Assembly: GCA_016720065.1 (NCBI GenBank)
Contig: JADJXY010000002.1
Location: 1,625,001-1,689,000, forward strand
Length of the DNA stretch: 64,000 nt
DNA from: Betaproteobacteria bacterium
GTDB lineage: Bacteria; Pseudomonadota; Gammaproteobacteria; Burkholderiales; Rhodocyclaceae
Reading direction: 5' to 3'
Made by a program: the position numbers and the translations under genes. The notes beneath the pieces are model-generated. The model had not been told where the DNA came from. It saw nothing but the letters and a program-made list of their open reading frames with translations, and searched no databases. Position 1 is the stretch's first letter, and every line of letters begins with the position of its first letter. Below, in pieces: positions 42,598 to 52,339 of the stretch.

Positions 42598-43440
42598 TCA
42601 GCCCGGCTGATAGGTAGCGTTGTGGCGCTTGAAAATCGCCGCAAGCGTTCCATCCGCCTTGAGCTCTGAGACTGCCCGGGTCAGAGCTGCCGCAAGCTCC
42701 ATCTCTTCGGCCTTGACGGCCATCCCCAAGGACCAGCCCGACACCCGCAGTTCGGGCATTTCGACGGCGTCGACGACGAATTTCGACTGCCCCTGCATGA
42801 CAGCCTCCAGTTCGGTCCGGGGCCCCATAATGGCCGCGATCTGTCCATTGGCGAGAGCCTTTGCAGCCTCGGTGTGGGACTTGAAATGCGCAACGTTTTC
42901 CCGCAGCCGCCCATTGAGGGCCGCCAACAGAAAATGGTCGGAAAGCGTGGCGATCTCGACGCCAACCTTTTCGCGGGTGAATACCTCAAGGGCCACCGCG
43001 GCGGAACCAACCAGCTTTTGAACTTTGGCCGGATCACGGGCCACCGCGATGGTTTCGCGGTGATAGGGAGCAAAGATCCGGACCTTGTCGTTCTGGCGGG
43101 CAAGGTGCTCGTCCACCGGAACATGCATCATGACGTCGGCAGGCTGGGTCCCCAGGTAGTGCCCCTTCCAGACCATATTGCGCAGATCGTCGTTCATGTC
43201 CTCGTCGGCATTGAACCCGACGACTTCCGCCGTAAGACCGAGTTTCTCCGCCAGCGCACGGCCGATATCGGCATCGATGCCCTTGGCGTCTTTTGAATAG
43301 GGCGGGAAGTCGTTGTAAACCGCAATCCGGAGGCGACCCCGCTTGCGGATCCCCTCCAGATCGGTTGCCGCCGCCGGCAAGGCACCGGCCAGCGGCAAGG
43401 CAGCAATGGCCTTCAGCCAGAGACGACGATCACTCGACAT
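42598..43440 (-). CDS. MxaJ-like periplasmic binding protein associated with quinoprotein dehydrogenases
   Basis: A 280-residue extracellular solute-binding family 3 protein with a signal peptide (about 1-25). It matches the group found beside PQQ dehydrogenases (MxaJ/XoxJ type): RIAVYNDFPPYSKDAKGIDADIG (in parts: YNDFPPYS then IDADIGRALAEKLGL), DVMMHVPVDEHLARQND and IFAPYHRETIAVARD. There is no ABC permease nearby. MxaJ-type proteins are thought to help assemble or activate the dehydrogenase. The ATG overlaps the upstream c550 stop by 11 bases. Confidence 0.85.
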   Translation of the reverse strand: MSSDRRLWLKAIAALPLAGALPAAATDLEGIRKRGRLRIAVYNDFPPYSKDAKGIDADIGRALAEKLGLTAEVVGFNADEDMNDDLRNMVWKGHYLGTQPADVMMHVPVDEHLARQNDKVRIFAPYHRETIAVARDPAKVQKLVGSAAVALEVFTREKVGVEIATLSDHFLLAALNGRLRENVAHFKSHTEAAKALANGQIAAIMGPRTELEAVMQGQSKFVVDAVEMPELRVSGWSLGMAVKAEEMELAAALTRAVSELKADGTLAAIFKRHNATYQPG

Positions 43441-43858
43441 GCACGGTTTCCAGATACGCACGGATGGCCCACATGGCTTCCTGAGCGAAGGTCCCCTCGA
43501 ACGGAGGCATGTACACGCGACCGTCACGAACCGAGCCCTTGCGAATGCGCTGCATGAAAATTTCGTCGCCATCGTCACCCTGGGGCAGGTAGCGCAGATC
43601 GGGGGCGATACCGCCCGAAATGGCCTCGATACCATGGCAACGGGCACAGTTCTGGTTGTAGGCGGAGGTGCCGACCTTGATGGCGGTGGCGTCCTTGCGG
43701 TACGGGTTGCTCTTCAGCCATTCGGCTCCCACGGGTTTGAGCCCGGTCGTATCGACGGCCTGGGGAACCACGTCACCGTGGGCGAACGCCGGGGCGGAAG
43801 CAGCGGAAACCCAACAGGCGACCGCCAGAGACGACAGAAAGCGGAAGGAAATTTTCAC
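43430..43858 (-). CDS. PedF-like cytochrome c550 (second copy)
   Basis: A 142-residue exported monoheme cytochrome, paralogous to 32962-33462: signal peptide (about 1-26), heme motif CARCH at 71-75, and the VGAEWLKSNPYRKDATAIKV and VYMPPFEGTFAQEAMWAIRAY pieces (Met ligand in YMPP). It is shorter and lacks the extra cysteines of the first copy. The GTG start is chosen because AGGAG lies at correct spacing; longer open sequence upstream has no signal-peptide logic. Confidence 0.88.
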   Translation of the reverse strand: MKISFRFLSSLAVACWVSAASAPAFAHGDVVPQAVDTTGLKPVGAEWLKSNPYRKDATAIKVGTSAYNQNCARCHGIEAISGGIAPDLRYLPQGDDGDEIFMQRIRKGSVRDGRVYMPPFEGTFAQEAMWAIRAYLETVHVE

Positions 43859-44057
43859 ATTAGCTCCTTTTATGAGTATGCGGACAACGGCAAAAAATCC
43901 CTGGACCATAGCAATTTCCATTCCACCACCGGGGCCAGGAAGGGGACTCCGAGTTTACACGGGTTAACGGGCGAAATGGAATCCGGGCATACCCTGGCGG
44001 GAGAAAATCCTTGCTGCGACCGGGGGGACTATTGCTAATAAAATGGGCAGGTGTTAC

Positions 44058-44082
44058 GTTATTAAACACAATCTCGAATAAC
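44058..44082. promoter_or_regulatory. Inverted repeat upstream of the second sigma54 activator
   Basis: GTTATT at 44058-44063 and AATAAC at 44077-44082, within an A/T-rich stretch just before the activator gene. It could be an autoregulatory or promoter element; weak evidence. Confidence 0.3.
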
Positions 44083-44111
44083 ACTATAACAACAGCGTGG
44101 AGCAGCAGCAG

Positions 44112-46118
44112 ATGGGACAACTACAGCATGCGGGCGACGGGCACGGCGCTCGCCTGAAATTGGCGCGTGAACTTTTTTTTGTCAGGGGCGATCTCCCAGA
44201 AGGGCTGGTGGACCCCCTGATTCTCCGGTCCTGGGAGCGTTGCCGCCGCTTCGGTCTGGTCGAAACGGGATTCGCTCCCACGTCGGACTCCCTGGACCGG
44301 ATGGCGCTGAAGACCGAGTTGGAACGCCAGCGCGATCTCGTGGCCATCGGCAAGCCGATCATGGAGCATGTCTTCGAACAAATCCGGGAGTCCAGCAGTA
44401 TGGTCATCCTCGCCGATGCGAATGGCCTTCTGCTCCACACTCAGGGTGATCCGGACTTTGTCGACCGCGCCCACCGCGTCACGCTCTCCCCGGGCGCGTC
44501 CTGGGACGAGACTTGCCGGGGCACGAACGCGATCGGCACCGCCTTGGCCGAGGAGTTGCCGGCTGCGATCTTCGGGGCTGAACACTTTCTCGAACACAAC
44601 GCATTTCTGACTTGCTGCGCGAGCCCCATCTTCAGCCCCGACGGAAGAATGCTCGGCGTCATCGACATTTCCGGGGACTATCGCAATCATCAGCGGCACA
44701 CGCTCGGTCTGGTGCGCCTGGCATCCCAGTTGGTCGAGCGGCGCCTTTTCGAGCACCTCCATTCGCGCGACGTATTGCTCAGTTTTCATCGCCGCCCCGA
44801 ATACCTGGGCAGTCCCAAGGAAGGCTTGGCGGCGGTTTCCCACGATGGGCAAGTCCTCGCCATCAACCAGGCGGGCCTCGAACAGTTGGGTATCCGGCGC
44901 GTCGACGTGGTGCGGCGCGATTTCTCCATGGTGTTCGAAACCAATTTCTCCACATTGATCGATCGACTCCGGTCCGATACCCAGGCGATGGGGGAAATTT
45001 CGGTCGGGGGGCACCGATTCTGCGTCCAGGTGCGCGGACAGTTCCCCGTGATCTCAGGTTCCGGACGTATCTTCGAAGAACCTGCGCTCAGTGCCAAACC
45101 CGCCCGCCGACCCGATGGATCGGGTTCAACCGGCGGTCCCACCCTCGACACGCTGAATGCCGGCGATGCCCAGTTCCAGTCCGCAATCGAGCGGGCACGT
45201 CGCATCCTGGGCAAGGACATTCCCATCCTGATTCAGGGGGAGTCGGGCGCCGGAAAGGAAATGTTCGCCAAGGCCTTCCACAATTCCGGTCCCCGGCGCA
45301 GTGGTCCCTTCGTGGCACTCAACTGCGCCGCCATTCCCGAAACGCTGATCGAATCCGAGCTGTTCGGCTACCAAGGTGGCGCCTTCACCGGAGCCCGCAA
45401 GGAAGGAGCTCCCGGCAAGATTCAGCAGGCCCACGGAGGGACGCTGTTCCTGGACGAAATCGGCGACATGCCGCTCAACCTGCAGGCCCGCTTGCTGCGC
45501 GTGCTGCAGGAACGCAGTATCACGCCGCTGGGGAGTTGCCGCGCCGTCCAGGTCGACATTTCCCTGGTTTGCGCCACCCACCGCAAGCTGCGGGAGGAAG
45601 TCGCGCGGGGCGGGTTCCGGGAAGATCTCTACTACCGTCTTAACGGCCTCTGTGTCACTCTGCCCGCCCTGCGGGAGCGCCACGACCTGAGGGAGCTGGC
45701 CATGACCCTGGTCCGTCACGAGGCGGGCCGGCGGGAGAACCTGCGCTTCTCGGAGACGGCTCTGCGCACCATGGAGCTTTACTCCTGGCCCGGCAACATT
45801 CGGCAGTTGAACAATGTGATTCGCGTTGCCATCGCCTTGCTGGACGACGACGAAGACACGATTACAGACGCCCACCTCCCCGAGGAAATGTTCGAGTCCA
45901 GCATGGCCGGCAAGCCCGGCCCCTGCCGGGTGCCGGACAGCGTCGCCGGGTCCGCAGCCAGCGAACAACCCGCAGTTGGAAGCGCGCGCAGCCTCGAAGA
46001 AATCGGCCGCCAGGCCGCCCTGCGGGCACTTGACGCCGCCGGAGGCAACATTTCCGCTGCGGCGCGCCAGTTGGGTATCAGTCGTAACACCCTGTACCGC
46101 AAACTCGGGCGCTTCTGA
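44112..46118 (+). CDS. AcoR-type sigma54-dependent transcriptional activator
   Basis: About 668 residues with GAF-type sensory region (about 60-200), AAA+ domain with Walker A GESGAGKEMFAKAF and Walker B GGTLFLDEIGDM, a canonical GAFTGA loop, and Fis-type HTH (GGNISAAARQLGISRNTLYR). The ATG with GGAG nine bases upstream is preferred over a GTG five codons earlier. It is paralogous to the activator at 38927-40771, which has GAFTDA instead. The sigma54 promoters at 30919 and 40975 are plausible targets of one or both. Confidence 0.9.
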   Translation: MGQLQHAGDGHGARLKLARELFFVRGDLPEGLVDPLILRSWERCRRFGLVETGFAPTSDSLDRMALKTELERQRDLVAIGKPIMEHVFEQIRESSSMVILADANGLLLHTQGDPDFVDRAHRVTLSPGASWDETCRGTNAIGTALAEELPAAIFGAEHFLEHNAFLTCCASPIFSPDGRMLGVIDISGDYRNHQRHTLGLVRLASQLVERRLFEHLHSRDVLLSFHRRPEYLGSPKEGLAAVSHDGQVLAINQAGLEQLGIRRVDVVRRDFSMVFETNFSTLIDRLRSDTQAMGEISVGGHRFCVQVRGQFPVISGSGRIFEEPALSAKPARRPDGSGSTGGPTLDTLNAGDAQFQSAIERARRILGKDIPILIQGESGAGKEMFAKAFHNSGPRRSGPFVALNCAAIPETLIESELFGYQGGAFTGARKEGAPGKIQQAHGGTLFLDEIGDMPLNLQARLLRVLQERSITPLGSCRAVQVDISLVCATHRKLREEVARGGFREDLYYRLNGLCVTLPALRERHDLRELAMTLVRHEAGRRENLRFSETALRTMELYSWPGNIRQLNNVIRVAIALLDDDEDTITDAHLPEEMFESSMAGKPGPCRVPDSVAGSAASEQPAVGSARSLEEIGRQAALRALDAAGGNISAAARQLGISRNTLYRKLGRF

Positions 46119-46151
46119 ACGAGCAGGCGCCGCCCGACTGCCCAAGGGGCC

Positions 46152-49100
46152 TCACCGAGGGGCTTTCCCCTGGGCGGCTCCCGGTGTCGTCTCCGGGGCC
46201 GGGGCGGGCGCGAGCCATTTGGCCAGGACGATGTACAGGGCGTCCGGGTCGACCGGTTTGCTCACGAAATCGCTCATCCCCGCAGCCATGCAGGCAGCCT
46301 TGTCTTCAGGAAAAGCGTTCGCGGTCATGGCCACGACCGGCGTGTGCGCCCAGCCTGGCAAATCCCTGATTCTTCGGGTTGCCTCCAGGCCGTCGACGTG
46401 GGGCATTTGCATGTCCATCAGCACCAGATCGTAAGGATTTCCGGCGGCAAGAACGACCGCTTCCTCACCGTCGCAGACAATATCGACGGTCAGCCCCACA
46501 TCGGCCAAGAGTTCGACAGCGACCTCCTGATTGATCGGATCGTCCTCGGCCAGGAGGATTCGGGTACCCGGACCCCGGGCACGCAAACGCTCTTCGGCAC
46601 CGGCCGGGTTCGCCGCCCGTTCCGTAAGCACGGCGGCTGAAGGAGGGCCCGCATCCAGCGCCTGGGCGAGGGTCCGCGTACTCAGGGGCTTGAGGAGGAC
46701 GCCCGCCATGCCGGCCTTGCCGGCCCGCAGTCCGAGGCTTTCGTCGCCGGACGCCGTCACCAGGAATCCGGCGGGCGACGCGGCTCCGGCGGCTTCACGA
46801 ATGAGCTGGAAGGTTTCGATACCGTCGATATCCGGCATGTGGAAATCGAGCAGAGCGTAGTCGAAATCGCGACCGGCGCTCCGAGCGGCGTGATAGGCGG
46901 CGACCGCCGCAAGCCCCGTCCCGACGGCCTCACACTCCATCTCCATGCCAGTGATCAGGCGTTCCAGGACGCTGCGGGTGATGGGAAGGTCATCGGCCAC
47001 CAGAACCCGTTTCCCGGCAAAGTGCTTCGCCCCTGGTGCAAGGATCTCATGGGACACGACGCCCAGCCGCAGCGTCAGCCAGAAGGTGCTACCAACCCCC
47101 AGAGTGCTACTTGCCCCGGCGTCTCCGCCCATCAGGCGGGCAAGGCTGCGGGTCACGACCAGACCCAGCCCGGTCCCGCCAAAGCGGCGCGTCGTGGAGG
47201 AATCAGCCTGCTCGAACGGTTCGAACAGCCGTTGCATATGCTCGGCTGAAATGCCGATCCCGGTATCCTGCACCTCGAAGCGGGCCAGCACGCTCCTGTC
47301 GTCCTGTTCCAGCACGGAAGCGCGCAGGATCACGCTCCCCGCCTCGGTAAACTTGACCGCATTGCTCAGGTAGTTGAGCAAGGCCTGGGCGATGCGGGTC
47401 GGATCCCCCTCCACCGCATGGGGCAGGTCTTCGCAATCGACCACCAGTTCCAGGCCCTTGGCCTGTGCCCGCTCCACGATCATGGTGCAGACCCGGTCGA
47501 CCAGGGCTCGCGGTTCGAAGCGCGTCCTTTCCACCTGCAACTTTCCCGCCTCGATCTTGGAAAAATCCAGGATGTCGTTGATGATCGCCAGGAGATGGTC
47601 GGCGGATGCGGCAACCTTGGCCAGACGCTCGCCCTGCTCCGGGGTGGGATGGGTTTTGCGCAGGCGATGGGTCAGCCCGATGATGGCGTTGATCGGCGTG
47701 CGGATTTCATGGCTCATATTGGCCAGAAACTGACTCTTGGTCCGGGTGGCGGTCACCGCATGCAGGCGGGCTTCCTCCAGATCCCGAGTGCGCTCTGCAA
47801 CCATGTCCTCCAGATGGTGACGGTGAGCCTCCAGTTCGAGTGCAACCCGTTTCTGCTCGGTCATATCCCGGCAGGAGCCGAGAAGATTTCCATCGGGCAG
47901 GACGATGGCATTCAATTCCACCGGTACGCGGGAGCCATTCTTGCGCAGCAAGACGAGATCGCTGCGCAGGTGCCGCTCAGCCCGAATTTTTTCCACTCCG
48001 GCCCTTACCTCGTCCAGGCGCTCGGGGGGCACCAGTTGCCACAGCAGCATCCCCAGCAGGTCGCCTGGTGTGCGGCCGACCAGTGCGCCTGCCTGGCGGT
48101 TGGCGTACACGCAGCGGTAGTCGCTTCCGATGATGAAGACACCATCGGCCGACTGATCGAGGATCCCCTGGAAGGCCCGCTCCCGCTGCGCCAGGCGTAC
48201 CGCCGCGAGCAGGCGCTGCTGCCGCAGGAGCAGCAAGAGGATCGCCGCAGCAGCGAGGAGCACCCCGAGCGCCGCAAAGGTCGTCTGCAGGGCAAGGTCG
48301 CGCAGATCGCCGAGAACCTCGTCCCGATCGACCTTGGCGATCATGACCCAGGGGGTTCCGTCGATCGCTTCCGCGACGGCGAGGACGGGGATTCCCCGGG
48401 AGTCGATCCCGTCGATGATGCGCTTGCCCTGAAACAGGGCCTGGACCACCGGAAGTTGGGTCTGCGTCCGCTCGATGCGGCGCGGTGCCGCAGAGATATC
48501 TTGGTCATCGTGCCCGAGCAGGACCAGCGCGTGATCGCCCTGGCGTTCCACGAGATGGGTCCGGGCACTGCGCGTGGGCGCGGGCCAGGTGCGCAGGGCT
48601 GGGAACAGGGTGGCGCTCGGGTCGATATTGAGCAGCACCACGGCAGCGAGGGTCGTGCCACCGGGGGTCGTGGAATGCACCCCCACGGCAAAGGACAACT
48701 CGCTGCGATGTTGCGGCGCGGTGGCCGACGGCGAAAAATCGATGAGCACCGGCTCACCGCTCTCCCGCAGATCCCCTTGTACGCCGGAGTGGAGGTCCAG
48801 CCGGTCGTGCCAGGGTTCGCCAATGTACAAGCGGCGCCGCCCCTGGGGGTCGAAGACCTCGATGCCGGCGTAGCCGTAGTAGTGCCGTACCAGATTGAGG
48901 CGAACCAGGATATCCGCCGCCCGCCTCCCCTCGGGACCTGCAAAGAGTCGGGAGAGCTCCTCCGCATCCAGAATGCCCTGGGCAAGAACCTTGGCGTCCC
49001 CACGCCGCTCCCGCAGCCATTCCTCGATCTGCCTCGCCTTGAGCACCGCAACCGACTCCAGCCGCCCGACCTCGCGCCGGTGCAACTGGCTCGCCTGCAA

Positions 49101-49184
49101 GCCATACACGGCAGCGCCCGCCCCGCAGACCAGAACTGCGATGACCAAGAACAGGACTGCGAAGCGGAAATCGGACCGCTGCAT
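46152..49184 (-). CDS. Hybrid sensor histidine kinase with two receiver domains
   Basis: A 1010-residue membrane kinase: membrane helices about 8-30 and 303-325 flanking a large periplasmic cache-like sensor; a PAS domain (about 335-450); HisKA with His492 in LANMSHEIRTPI; HATPase_c with LNYLSNAVKFTE and GGTGLGL; receiver 1 (about 730-850, ALLDFHMPDIDG); receiver 2 (about 875-995, LVLMDMQMPHVDG). Such kinases phosphorelay to an HPt protein or another regulator; none is adjacent. It converges with the activator at 44112. Confidence 0.92.
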   Translation of the reverse strand: MQRSDFRFAVLFLVIAVLVCGAGAAVYGLQASQLHRREVGRLESVAVLKARQIEEWLRERRGDAKVLAQGILDAEELSRLFAGPEGRRAADILVRLNLVRHYYGYAGIEVFDPQGRRRLYIGEPWHDRLDLHSGVQGDLRESGEPVLIDFSPSATAPQHRSELSFAVGVHSTTPGGTTLAAVVLLNIDPSATLFPALRTWPAPTRSARTHLVERQGDHALVLLGHDDQDISAAPRRIERTQTQLPVVQALFQGKRIIDGIDSRGIPVLAVAEAIDGTPWVMIAKVDRDEVLGDLRDLALQTTFAALGVLLAAAAILLLLLRQQRLLAAVRLAQRERAFQGILDQSADGVFIIGSDYRCVYANRQAGALVGRTPGDLLGMLLWQLVPPERLDEVRAGVEKIRAERHLRSDLVLLRKNGSRVPVELNAIVLPDGNLLGSCRDMTEQKRVALELEAHRHHLEDMVAERTRDLEEARLHAVTATRTKSQFLANMSHEIRTPINAIIGLTHRLRKTHPTPEQGERLAKVAASADHLLAIINDILDFSKIEAGKLQVERTRFEPRALVDRVCTMIVERAQAKGLELVVDCEDLPHAVEGDPTRIAQALLNYLSNAVKFTEAGSVILRASVLEQDDRSVLARFEVQDTGIGISAEHMQRLFEPFEQADSSTTRRFGGTGLGLVVTRSLARLMGGDAGASSTLGVGSTFWLTLRLGVVSHEILAPGAKHFAGKRVLVADDLPITRSVLERLITGMEMECEAVGTGLAAVAAYHAARSAGRDFDYALLDFHMPDIDGIETFQLIREAAGAASPAGFLVTASGDESLGLRAGKAGMAGVLLKPLSTRTLAQALDAGPPSAAVLTERAANPAGAEERLRARGPGTRILLAEDDPINQEVAVELLADVGLTVDIVCDGEEAVVLAAGNPYDLVLMDMQMPHVDGLEATRRIRDLPGWAHTPVVAMTANAFPEDKAACMAAGMSDFVSKPVDPDALYIVLAKWLAPAPAPETTPGAAQGKAPR

Positions 49185-49376
49185 TGCGCTCCATTAAGGT
49201 GGTGGGAGCCCCGACACCCCAGGCCACGTGCCTGAAATGGGGGATTGCGGAACAGGGTATCCGGCTTGAGGCCGATGCGACAAGCGCCGGAAATCCTGCC
49301 GCTCGCCACCAACAAACCAAATTTGTTAATTATTGCATTTTTGGCATTCAAGTCAAGCCCGGAGTCCCGCGGTAAT

Positions 49377-50390
49377 ATGATGTCTTTTTCCCGCCCCCCC
49401 ATGAAATCGCCCGCCCAAGTCCTGTTCAGCGGGGAAACCCCCTTCCCGATTCTGCCAGCCGTCGACCACTACGCCGGCTCCGAGCGGCTCATCCTGAAAG
49501 CGCTCGACCTCCAGGCCCAGTTGGGGCCCATTTTCGACATCACCTGCGATTGCGAAGACGGCGCCCCCGCCGGGGCCGAAGCCGCCCACGCCGAGATGGT
49601 GGCCGGACTGATCGCCTCCCCCGGCAATCGCTACGACCGCGTCGGGCTACGCATCCACGACATCACCCATCCCCACTGGCGACGGGATCTGGAAATCACC
49701 CTCCCCCGCTGCGGTGACCGGCTTCCCTTCATCACCCTGCCCAAGGCCTGCCGACTCGACGACGTGCGGACCCAGATCGCCTCCCTGCGACAGATCGAAG
49801 CGGCTTTAGGCATCGAGCGGCCCATCCCTGTCCATGTGCTGATCGAAACCCACGGCGCCCTGCGCCAGGTCTGGGACATCGCCGCCCTGCCCGGCGTCGA
49901 GAGCCTGGATTTCGGCCTGATGGACTTCGTTTCCGGCCACCACGGCGCCATCCCCGCCTGGGCCATGACCAGCCCGGGGCAGTTCGAGCATCCCCTGGTC
50001 GCCCGGGCCAAGGCCGAAATTTCCGCCGCCGCCCTGGCCAACGGCATCGTCCCCACCCACAACGTAACCACGGAACTGAAGGATATCGAAGTCATCCGCA
50101 ACGACGCCCGGCGCGCGCGGGAACAGTTCGCCTACCTGCGCATGTGGAGCATCCACCCCAACCAGATCCTCCCCATCGTCGAAGCCTTGCGCCCCGATTT
50201 TTCCGAGGTGGAGACTGCCATGGCCATTCTGACGGCGGCCCAGGACAACGCCTGGGGCCCGATCCAGCATGCCGGCAAACTGCACGACCGGGCGTCCTAT
50301 CGCTACTGGTTCGACCTCCTGGCCCGGGCCCGGGTCACCGGCATGGCGCTGCCCGAAGCCGCGCGGCAACGCTTCTTCCCCACGTCCTGA
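49377..50390 (+). CDS. HpcH/HpaI aldolase / citrate lyase beta-like protein
   Basis: A 337-residue TIM-barrel C-C lyase resembling CitE, malyl-CoA and citramalyl-CoA lyases. Conserved regions are FDITCDCEDGAPAG, the LPKACRLDDVRT segment, the metal-binding Glu of VHVLIETHGAL and Asp in SLDFGLMDFVSG. Two consecutive ATGs are possible; the first is chosen, though no strong ribosome-binding site is visible. It is followed after nine bases by the pseudouridine synthase. A malyl-CoA or citramalyl-CoA lyase is the best guess. Confidence 0.85.
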   Translation: MMSFSRPPMKSPAQVLFSGETPFPILPAVDHYAGSERLILKALDLQAQLGPIFDITCDCEDGAPAGAEAAHAEMVAGLIASPGNRYDRVGLRIHDITHPHWRRDLEITLPRCGDRLPFITLPKACRLDDVRTQIASLRQIEAALGIERPIPVHVLIETHGALRQVWDIAALPGVESLDFGLMDFVSGHHGAIPAWAMTSPGQFEHPLVARAKAEISAAALANGIVPTHNVTTELKDIEVIRNDARRAREQFAYLRMWSIHPNQILPIVEALRPDFSEVETAMAILTAAQDNAWGPIQHAGKLHDRASYRYWFDLLARARVTGMALPEAARQRFFPTS

Positions 50391-50399
50391 TCGGTCCCC

Positions 50400-51122
50400 A
50401 TGCTGCGGCTGCTCTACCGGGACGACCGGGTCGCCATCATCGACAAACCCCCGGGCCTCCTGGTCCACCGCTCCCAGGTGGACCGCCGGGAAACCCGCTT
50501 CGCCATCCAGTTGCTGCGCGATCAGATCGGGCGCCGGGTCTGGCCGGCCCATCGCCTCGACCGGGGCACCTCCGGTGTCCTGGTCTTCGCGCTGGACGAG
50601 GAAGCCGCGCGCTGTCTCGGCACCCAGTTCCAGGCAGGCCGGGTAAGCAAGACCTACCGGGCCATCGTCCGGGGCCACCCCGCGGAATCCCTGATCATCG
50701 ACCACCCCTTGGAGCCCATTGACGATCCTTACCTCCGCTCCCCCGACGCGCAAGCCTCACCGGCCAGAAACGCCCTCACCCACCTGAAGCGCCTGGGGGT
50801 CTTCGAACTCGATATCCGCGTCGATCGCTACCCGAGCAGCCGCTACGCCTACGTCGAACTGGAGCCGGAAACGGGCCGCCGGCACCAGTTGCGCCGCCAC
50901 CTCAAGCACATCGCCCACCCCATCATCGGCGATTCCACCTACGGCAAGGGGCGCCATAACCGCCTGTTCGCAGAACGCTTCGGCGCGGGCCGGCTGCTGC
51001 TCGCCTGTACTGCCATCACCTGGCAACACCCGGACGACGGGCGCCCCATAAAAACCGAAGCGCCAGTGGGCGACAGCTTCGCCGCCACACTGGCGCTTCT
51101 GGGCTGGGGCGGCGATCAGTAA
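50400..51122 (+). CDS. truC: RluA-family pseudouridine synthase (TruC-like)
   Basis: A 240-residue enzyme modifying a uridine in tRNA, most like TruC (tRNA position 65). Motifs are VAIIDKPPGLLVHRS, the catalytic Asp region HRLDRGTSGVLVF, and LEPETGRRHQLRRHLKHIAHP. Lack of an S4 domain fits TruC. RluA is the alternative. Its end overlaps the convergent CBS-protein gene by seven bases. Confidence 0.85.
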   Translation: MLRLLYRDDRVAIIDKPPGLLVHRSQVDRRETRFAIQLLRDQIGRRVWPAHRLDRGTSGVLVFALDEEAARCLGTQFQAGRVSKTYRAIVRGHPAESLIIDHPLEPIDDPYLRSPDAQASPARNALTHLKRLGVFELDIRVDRYPSSRYAYVELEPETGRRHQLRRHLKHIAHPIIGDSTYGKGRHNRLFAERFGAGRLLLACTAITWQHPDDGRPIKTEAPVGDSFAATLALLGWGGDQ

Positions 51123-51556
51123 CCGATCGACGACTCGAGCTGCTCCTGGCGTTTGAGTTCCCGCTCCAGTTCCACCAGATCTGCCCCCAAAGCATCCCGG
51201 GCAGATACCATCCCCACGGGGCGGCCTTGGTCGTCCAGAACGGGAACATGACGAAACCCGCCTTCGGCCATCATGTGCAACGCATAGGCGAGGGGCTTTG
51301 AAGGCCGGATGGTCTGAAGATCCGCAACCATCACTTGAGCGACCTTCGTTTCATCCGGATCAAGGCCCGCGGCAAGCACCTTGTTCAAGGCATCACGCTC
51401 GGTGAAGATGCCCGCCAGCCGGTCACCCTCGACAACCAGCAAAGCTCCAATTCTGTTCTGCGCCATGACCCTGCATGCGTCACGGACCGTGTCGTTCTTG
51501 TGGCCGGTAATCAAGGTGCGGCCGGAAATAATGTCTGCAATCAGTCTTCTTGGCAT
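51116..51556 (-). CDS. CBS-domain pair protein
   Basis: A 146-residue protein consisting of two CBS domains (Bateman module), about 5-65 and 75-132, with motifs NRIGALLVVEGDRLAGIFTERD and GFRHVPVLDDQGRPVGMVSARD (in parts: GALLVV, GIFTERD; HVPVLD, GMVSARD). It probably binds an adenine nucleotide. No effector domain is attached. A GAGGAG ribosome-binding site supports the ATG at 51556; a longer open frame upstream is ignored. It is divergent from the HTH-receiver gene. Confidence 0.88.
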   Translation of the reverse strand: MPRRLIADIISGRTLITGHKNDTVRDACRVMAQNRIGALLVVEGDRLAGIFTERDALNKVLAAGLDPDETKVAQVMVADLQTIRPSKPLAYALHMMAEGGFRHVPVLDDQGRPVGMVSARDALGADLVELERELKRQEQLESSIGY

Positions 51557-51748
51557 GGTTGTCTCCTCTGTGGATACCTCGACCTCATGGTGATCGACTT
51601 TCGTGCGCTTGGCAAGGTTGCTCCTGATCGCTTCCAGCGGGGTTCTTACGGGTTTTCCCCAGCCGGCGACGCCCACGAATAGCACCATTGCTATTTTTAT
51701 TGTTTTTGCTATATTTGTCGTACCAGACATTTTTAGCCGCGTATCGCC

Positions 51749-52339
51749 ATGCCCAATCTGCTGACCTGTACGACACGCCAAGCCGCCAGAACCCTCGGCA
51801 TCAGCGTGGGAACGGTCCAGTCCTTGGTAGAGGATGGACGCCTACGGGCCTGGAAGACCCCGGGGGGACACCGCAGAATTTTTCTGGATTCTGTCGCCGC
51901 ACTGCTTGCCGCGCCAGGAAACCCCGGCCTGCCCAGTAAAGCCTTCGAGATCCTCATCGCTGCCGAGACACCTGATGAGGGCCGGATCCTTGGCGCCGCC
52001 CTGGCGACAGGCATCGCCGAGGCCGCAATACGCGTGGCGCACGGGGGATATGAGGTACTCCTCAGGCTGGGCGAGCGCCGCCCTGACGTGCTGGTCGTTG
52101 ACCTTGCGCTTGCCGACATCGACGGCTTCCAGCTTCTCTCCGCACTGAATCACCATCCGAACGCGCGTCCGGGACAAGTCCTTGCCCTGAACGGCCTGTG
52201 CAGCAGCGAGGTGAAGCGCCGTGGCGGGCTCCCGGCCGGCATTCCGATCTTTTGCAAGCCGGTCTCCGAGCCAGCCCTGATGGAACTGATTGCAGCATTC
52301 CGGGATACATGGCTCATCAACATGGGAGTCCGGCGATGA
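51749..52339 (+). CDS. MerR-type HTH fused to a receiver-like domain
   Basis: A 196-residue predicted DNA-binding regulator. The N-terminal domain (1-55) is an excisionase/MerR-like winged HTH with LGISVGTVQSLVEDG and the wing TPGGHRR, the same wing signature seen in CarH/BldC-type proteins. The C-terminal half (65-185) is a receiver-like fold: acidic AAETPDEG, putative phospho-acceptor Asp118 in VLVVDLALADIDG, and the conserved Lys in IFCKPVS. It begins a tightly packed five-gene operon, overlapping the next gene by four bases. Confidence 0.82.
   Translation: MPNLLTCTTRQAARTLGISVGTVQSLVEDGRLRAWKTPGGHRRIFLDSVAALLAAPGNPGLPSKAFEILIAAETPDEGRILGAALATGIAEAAIRVAHGGYEVLLRLGERRPDVLVVDLALADIDGFQLLSALNHHPNARPGQVLALNGLCSSEVKRRGGLPAGIPIFCKPVSEPALMELIAAFRDTWLINMGVRR

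Noticed and set aside
43975..44030. Sigma54-like box TGGCGGG ... TTGCT upstream of the second activator
   Set aside because: The distance between the GG and GC elements is five bases too long for sigma54.
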